DNA from: Planctomycetota bacterium
GTDB lineage: Bacteria; Planctomycetota; Planctomycetia; Gemmatales; Gemmataceae
Length of the DNA stretch: 8,583 nt
Reading direction: 5' to 3'
Assembly: GCA_018970845.1 (NCBI GenBank)
Contig: JAGWVO010000144.1
Span: forward strand, 1 to 8,583
The stretch's first letter is position 1, and every line of letters begins with the position of its first letter. The translations under genes were made by a program, and so were the position numbers. Positions 6,624 to 8,583 of this stretch are shown in pieces. Under the pieces are notes generated by a model that saw only the letters and a list, made by a program, of their open reading frames with translations, was not told the DNA's origin and did no database searches.

Positions 6624-7676
6624 GTGCGTGATCGCCACCCGACGAGCTGGAGCCTGCCGCTGGGATCGATCGCCGGCGACCCGATCCGCTTGCACATCGT
6701 CTATCCGGTCGTGGCGGCGGGGCTTTTCCTGCGCACGGTGTTCACGCAGGGCGCGCCCACGGGCATCTGGCGCGAGGCGCTGCTTGTCCAGGCGATCCTG
6801 CTGCTGTCGGTGCTGGCGCGGTTCATGGGAACCCTCGCGATCCGCCGCCTCGAGGAGGCCGACCACCAGGAGACGGTGGTCTGGCCGCTGGGGCACTTCA
6901 GCCGCTCCGACGGTTTCGCCGGCGCCTCGTACTGGTCGCTGCTGTCGGGCACGAGCGTCACGCTGTTCCTGGCGGCGTTCTCGGCGTTCGGCCTCCTGGC
7001 CATGGGCCACATCCCGCCGTCGCTGGCCACATGGAACCCCCACGGCCCCGCCTCCGCCGGCGTGCTGGCCCTGGCCGACTTCCACGGCGAGACCGAGTGG
7101 GTCTCCCCCGGTTGGGCCACGCTCCTGGCCCGCGTCTCGTTCATCAACGGCTGGCTCCTGTTCGCGAACCTGCTCCCGGCCTACCCGCTCGACGCCTCGC
7201 GGCTGATGGCGCGCATCCTCTGGCAACGCTCGGACGCCGCCGAGGCGATGCGCGCGGTGCTGACGGCGACCGTGGTTTCCATCCTCGGGGTGATGATCGC
7301 GGGGATCGCGATGGGCGAGGTTCTTTACCTGGTTTTGGCGATGGTCGCCTACATCGAGACGGTGGGAGCGTTGGCGCGCGAGCGCGAATCGGTGTCCGAC
7401 GGTTACGACTTCGCCGGCCACGAGGACGGCTTGTCCCCCGAATCGGCCGACGGCGAACCGCACCGCCAGAGGGAATCGTGGTGGACGCGCTGGCGCGCCC
7501 GCCGGGCCGAGGAGCGCACGCGCCGCGCCGCGGCCGACCGCGCCGAGGCCGAGAGGCGGATGGACGAGCTCCTTGACAAGCTGCACCGGCTGGGGAGCAA
7601 GGCGCTGTCCGGCTCGGAGCACCGCTTCATGCGCGATTTCGCGCGGAAATACAGGCCGCGCCAGCGGGAACGATGA
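6624..7676 (+). CDS. S2P/M50-like multipass membrane protein, probable pseudoprotease (zinc motif lost)
   Basis: 350 residues from GTG 6624 (355 from the alternative GTG 6609). The N-terminus SWSLPLGSIAGDPIRLHIVY (8-27) is the classic opening of one group of bacterial site-2 proteases. VVWPLG (85-90) and NLLPAYPLDASRL (182-194) match the next landmarks, with the metal-ligand Asp at 190. Active members read HExxH about 14 residues before the WPLG block; here the gapless equivalent is RFMGT (66-70). GGR after the Asp has become ASR, and the usual GPxxN stretch reads GTSVT (109-113). About six membrane segments are visible, ending near 247. Then come an acidic/basic linker, a charged region rich in Arg, Ala and Glu (284-312), and a tail, MDELLDKLHRLGSKALSG then RFMRDFARKYR (313-344), like tails found on rhomboid proteins. 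Two of the three zinc ligands are absent, so I predict no proteolysis. It could act as a decoy, chaperone or regulator. The family call is from memory. Confidence 0.82.
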   Translation: MRDRHPTSWSLPLGSIAGDPIRLHIVYPVVAAGLFLRTVFTQGAPTGIWREALLVQAILLLSVLARFMGTLAIRRLEEADHQETVVWPLGHFSRSDGFAGASYWSLLSGTSVTLFLAAFSAFGLLAMGHIPPSLATWNPHGPASAGVLALADFHGETEWVSPGWATLLARVSFINGWLLFANLLPAYPLDASRLMARILWQRSDAAEAMRAVLTATVVSILGVMIAGIAMGEVLYLVLAMVAYIETVGALARERESVSDGYDFAGHEDGLSPESADGEPHRQRESWWTRWRARRAEERTRRAAADRAEAERRMDELLDKLHRLGSKALSGSEHRFMRDFARKYRPRQRER

Positions 7677-7714
7677 CGGGGCTCGGGGCCGCGGGAGCCG
7701 AAAACGGGGGTCGC

Positions 7715-8583
7715 ATGTCGGGCAGGATCGAACCACGCACGCTCAAGGGATTCCGCGACTACCTTCCCGAGATGATGATCCCGCGCGAGAGGCTGCTCGA
7801 GGCGGCGCGCGGCGTCTACCGCCGGTACGGGTTCGCGCCGATCGACACCCCGGCGCTGGAATACGCCGAGATCCTCCTGGGCAAGGGGGGCGAGGAGTCG
7901 GACAAGATCGTCTACCGTTTCCAGGACCACGGCGGCCGCGATGTGGCGCTGCGGTTCGACCTGACCGTGCCGTTCGCCCGCTTCGCCGCCATGCATGTGC
8001 CAAGGCTGGGCGTCCCCTTCAAGCGTTACGCGATGGGCCCGGTGTGGCGCGGCGAGAACACCGGGCACGGCCGGTACCGCGAGTTCTGGCAGTGCGACTT
8101 CGACACGATCGGCACGACCGCCGCGGCGAGCGACGCGGAGGCGGTGCTGGTGGCGCACGACCTCATGGTGGCCGCTGGGATCGGGAACTTCCGCCTGCGC
8201 GTCAACCACCGGCAGGTGCTGGGCGGCCTGCTGGAGACCATGGGCCTGGCGGGGCAGGCCGCGGCGGTGCTGCGGGCCATCGACAAGCTGCCCAAGGCGG
8301 GCGCCGACGCCGTGGCCGCCGAGATGGCCGAGAAGGCGGGCGCCACGCGGGCGCAGGCCGACGCCGTGCTGGCGCTGGCGTCGCGGACGGGCGAACCGCT
8401 GGCGGTGCTGGCCGACTTGTCGCGCGAGCTGGCCGGCAGCGAGCGGGGCCTGGCGGGCGTGGCCCGGTTGCGCGAGGTGTTCGAGGCCGCGCTGGCCGCG
8501 GGGCTGCCCCCGGAGCGGATCGGCCTCGACCTGTCGATCGCCCGCGGACTGGATTATTATACGGGAATCATCTTTGAAACTTT
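7715..8583 (+). CDS. hisS: Histidyl-tRNA synthetase (3' end outside window)
   Basis: Class II cytosolic enzyme that charges tRNA-His with histidine. 289 residues are visible; the frame is still open at the right edge, and the C-terminal anticodon-binding domain is missing from the window. Motifs: TLKGFRDYLP (9-18) at the start; LRFDLTVPFARF (79-90), the RFDLT form instead of the LRPEGT form of E. coli; PVWRGENTGHGRYREFWQCD (109-128), class II motif 2; and LSIARGLDYYTG (273-284), the HisA signature with the histidine-binding Arg at 277. The intact HisA motif and active-site Arg distinguish it from the HisZ paralogue. I chose ATG 7715, preceded by GGGGG with a four-base spacer, because it gives the N-terminal length usual for the family. 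An in-frame ATG at 7673 overlaps the preceding stop codon and would add 14 low-complexity residues. It lies 38 bp after the S2P-like gene and is probably in the same transcript. Confidence 0.96.
   Translation, partial: MSGRIEPRTLKGFRDYLPEMMIPRERLLEAARGVYRRYGFAPIDTPALEYAEILLGKGGEESDKIVYRFQDHGGRDVALRFDLTVPFARFAAMHVPRLGVPFKRYAMGPVWRGENTGHGRYREFWQCDFDTIGTTAAASDAEAVLVAHDLMVAAGIGNFRLRVNHRQVLGGLLETMGLAGQAAAVLRAIDKLPKAGADAVAAEMAEKAGATRAQADAVLALASRTGEPLAVLADLSRELAGSERGLAGVARLREVFEAALAAGLPPERIGLDLSIARGLDYYTGIIFET

Noticed and set aside
6578..6631. 17-codon open frame (MMSLKAVS...) between the TPR and S2P-like genes, overlapping the S2P-like start
   Set aside because: It has no ribosome-binding site, starts within the candidate -10 hexamer and has no attenuator-like codon run; it is most likely chance.
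6528..7736. Minus-strand open frame of 402 codons opposite the S2P-like gene
   Set aside because: It spans two gene ends and an intergenic gap without stops, but its translation is low-complexity Arg/Gln/His-rich and matches nothing I know.
7573..8577. Plus-strand open frame of 334 codons overlapping hisS
   Set aside because: It is a shifted frame over unmistakable HisRS coding sequence; the true hisS frame has no stop in the window.

Overview
The window is very GC-rich (about 70% by eye) with strong G/C bias at third codon positions, which is why long open frames appear on both strands over every real gene. Six protein genes account for nearly all of it. The first is cut by the left edge and the last by the right edge. 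No tRNA, rRNA, CRISPR array, insertion sequence or transposase is visible. The mix points, tentatively, to the Planctomycetota: a large surface protein with ELWxxDGT repeats, a cadherin-type domain, RTX repeats and a DTLTGGxGxDWFW tail; an S2P (M50)-like membrane protein; and a HisRS of the RFDLTVP type. This assignment rests on remembered family traits, not on a search.

Layout. At 1-1797 (+) is the 3' part of a secreted repeat protein. It ends 6 bp from the stop codon of a convergent minus-strand pair read in the order pitA (3908-2454) then purN (2445-1804): a PitA-type phosphate transporter followed 8 bp later by phosphoribosylglycinamide formyltransferase. A 192-bp divergent spacer (3909-4100), the only sizeable non-coding stretch, separates pitA from a plus-strand series: an 817-aa membrane-anchored TPR protein (4101-6554), a degenerate S2P/M50-like membrane protein (6624-7676) and hisS (from 7715, running off the window).

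How they fit together. pitA and purN look co-transcribed, and the purN ribosome-binding site overlaps the pitA stop codon. Phosphate uptake and purine synthesis are both housekeeping, and both draw on the phosphate pool, but a direct functional link is only an inference. On the other side, the TPR membrane protein and the S2P-like protein are adjacent and codirectional, yet each has its own -10-like TATGAT about 40 nt before its start codon. hisS may be co-transcribed with the S2P-like gene.

The most interesting observation is that the S2P-like protein keeps the fold landmarks (WSLPLG, WPLG, NLLPAYPLD) but has RFMGT exactly where the zinc-binding HExxH should be. It also has a C-terminal tail of the kind often seen on rhomboid proteases. 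It is probably a pseudoprotease. No clear new defence, secretion or biosynthetic system can be demonstrated from this sequence alone.
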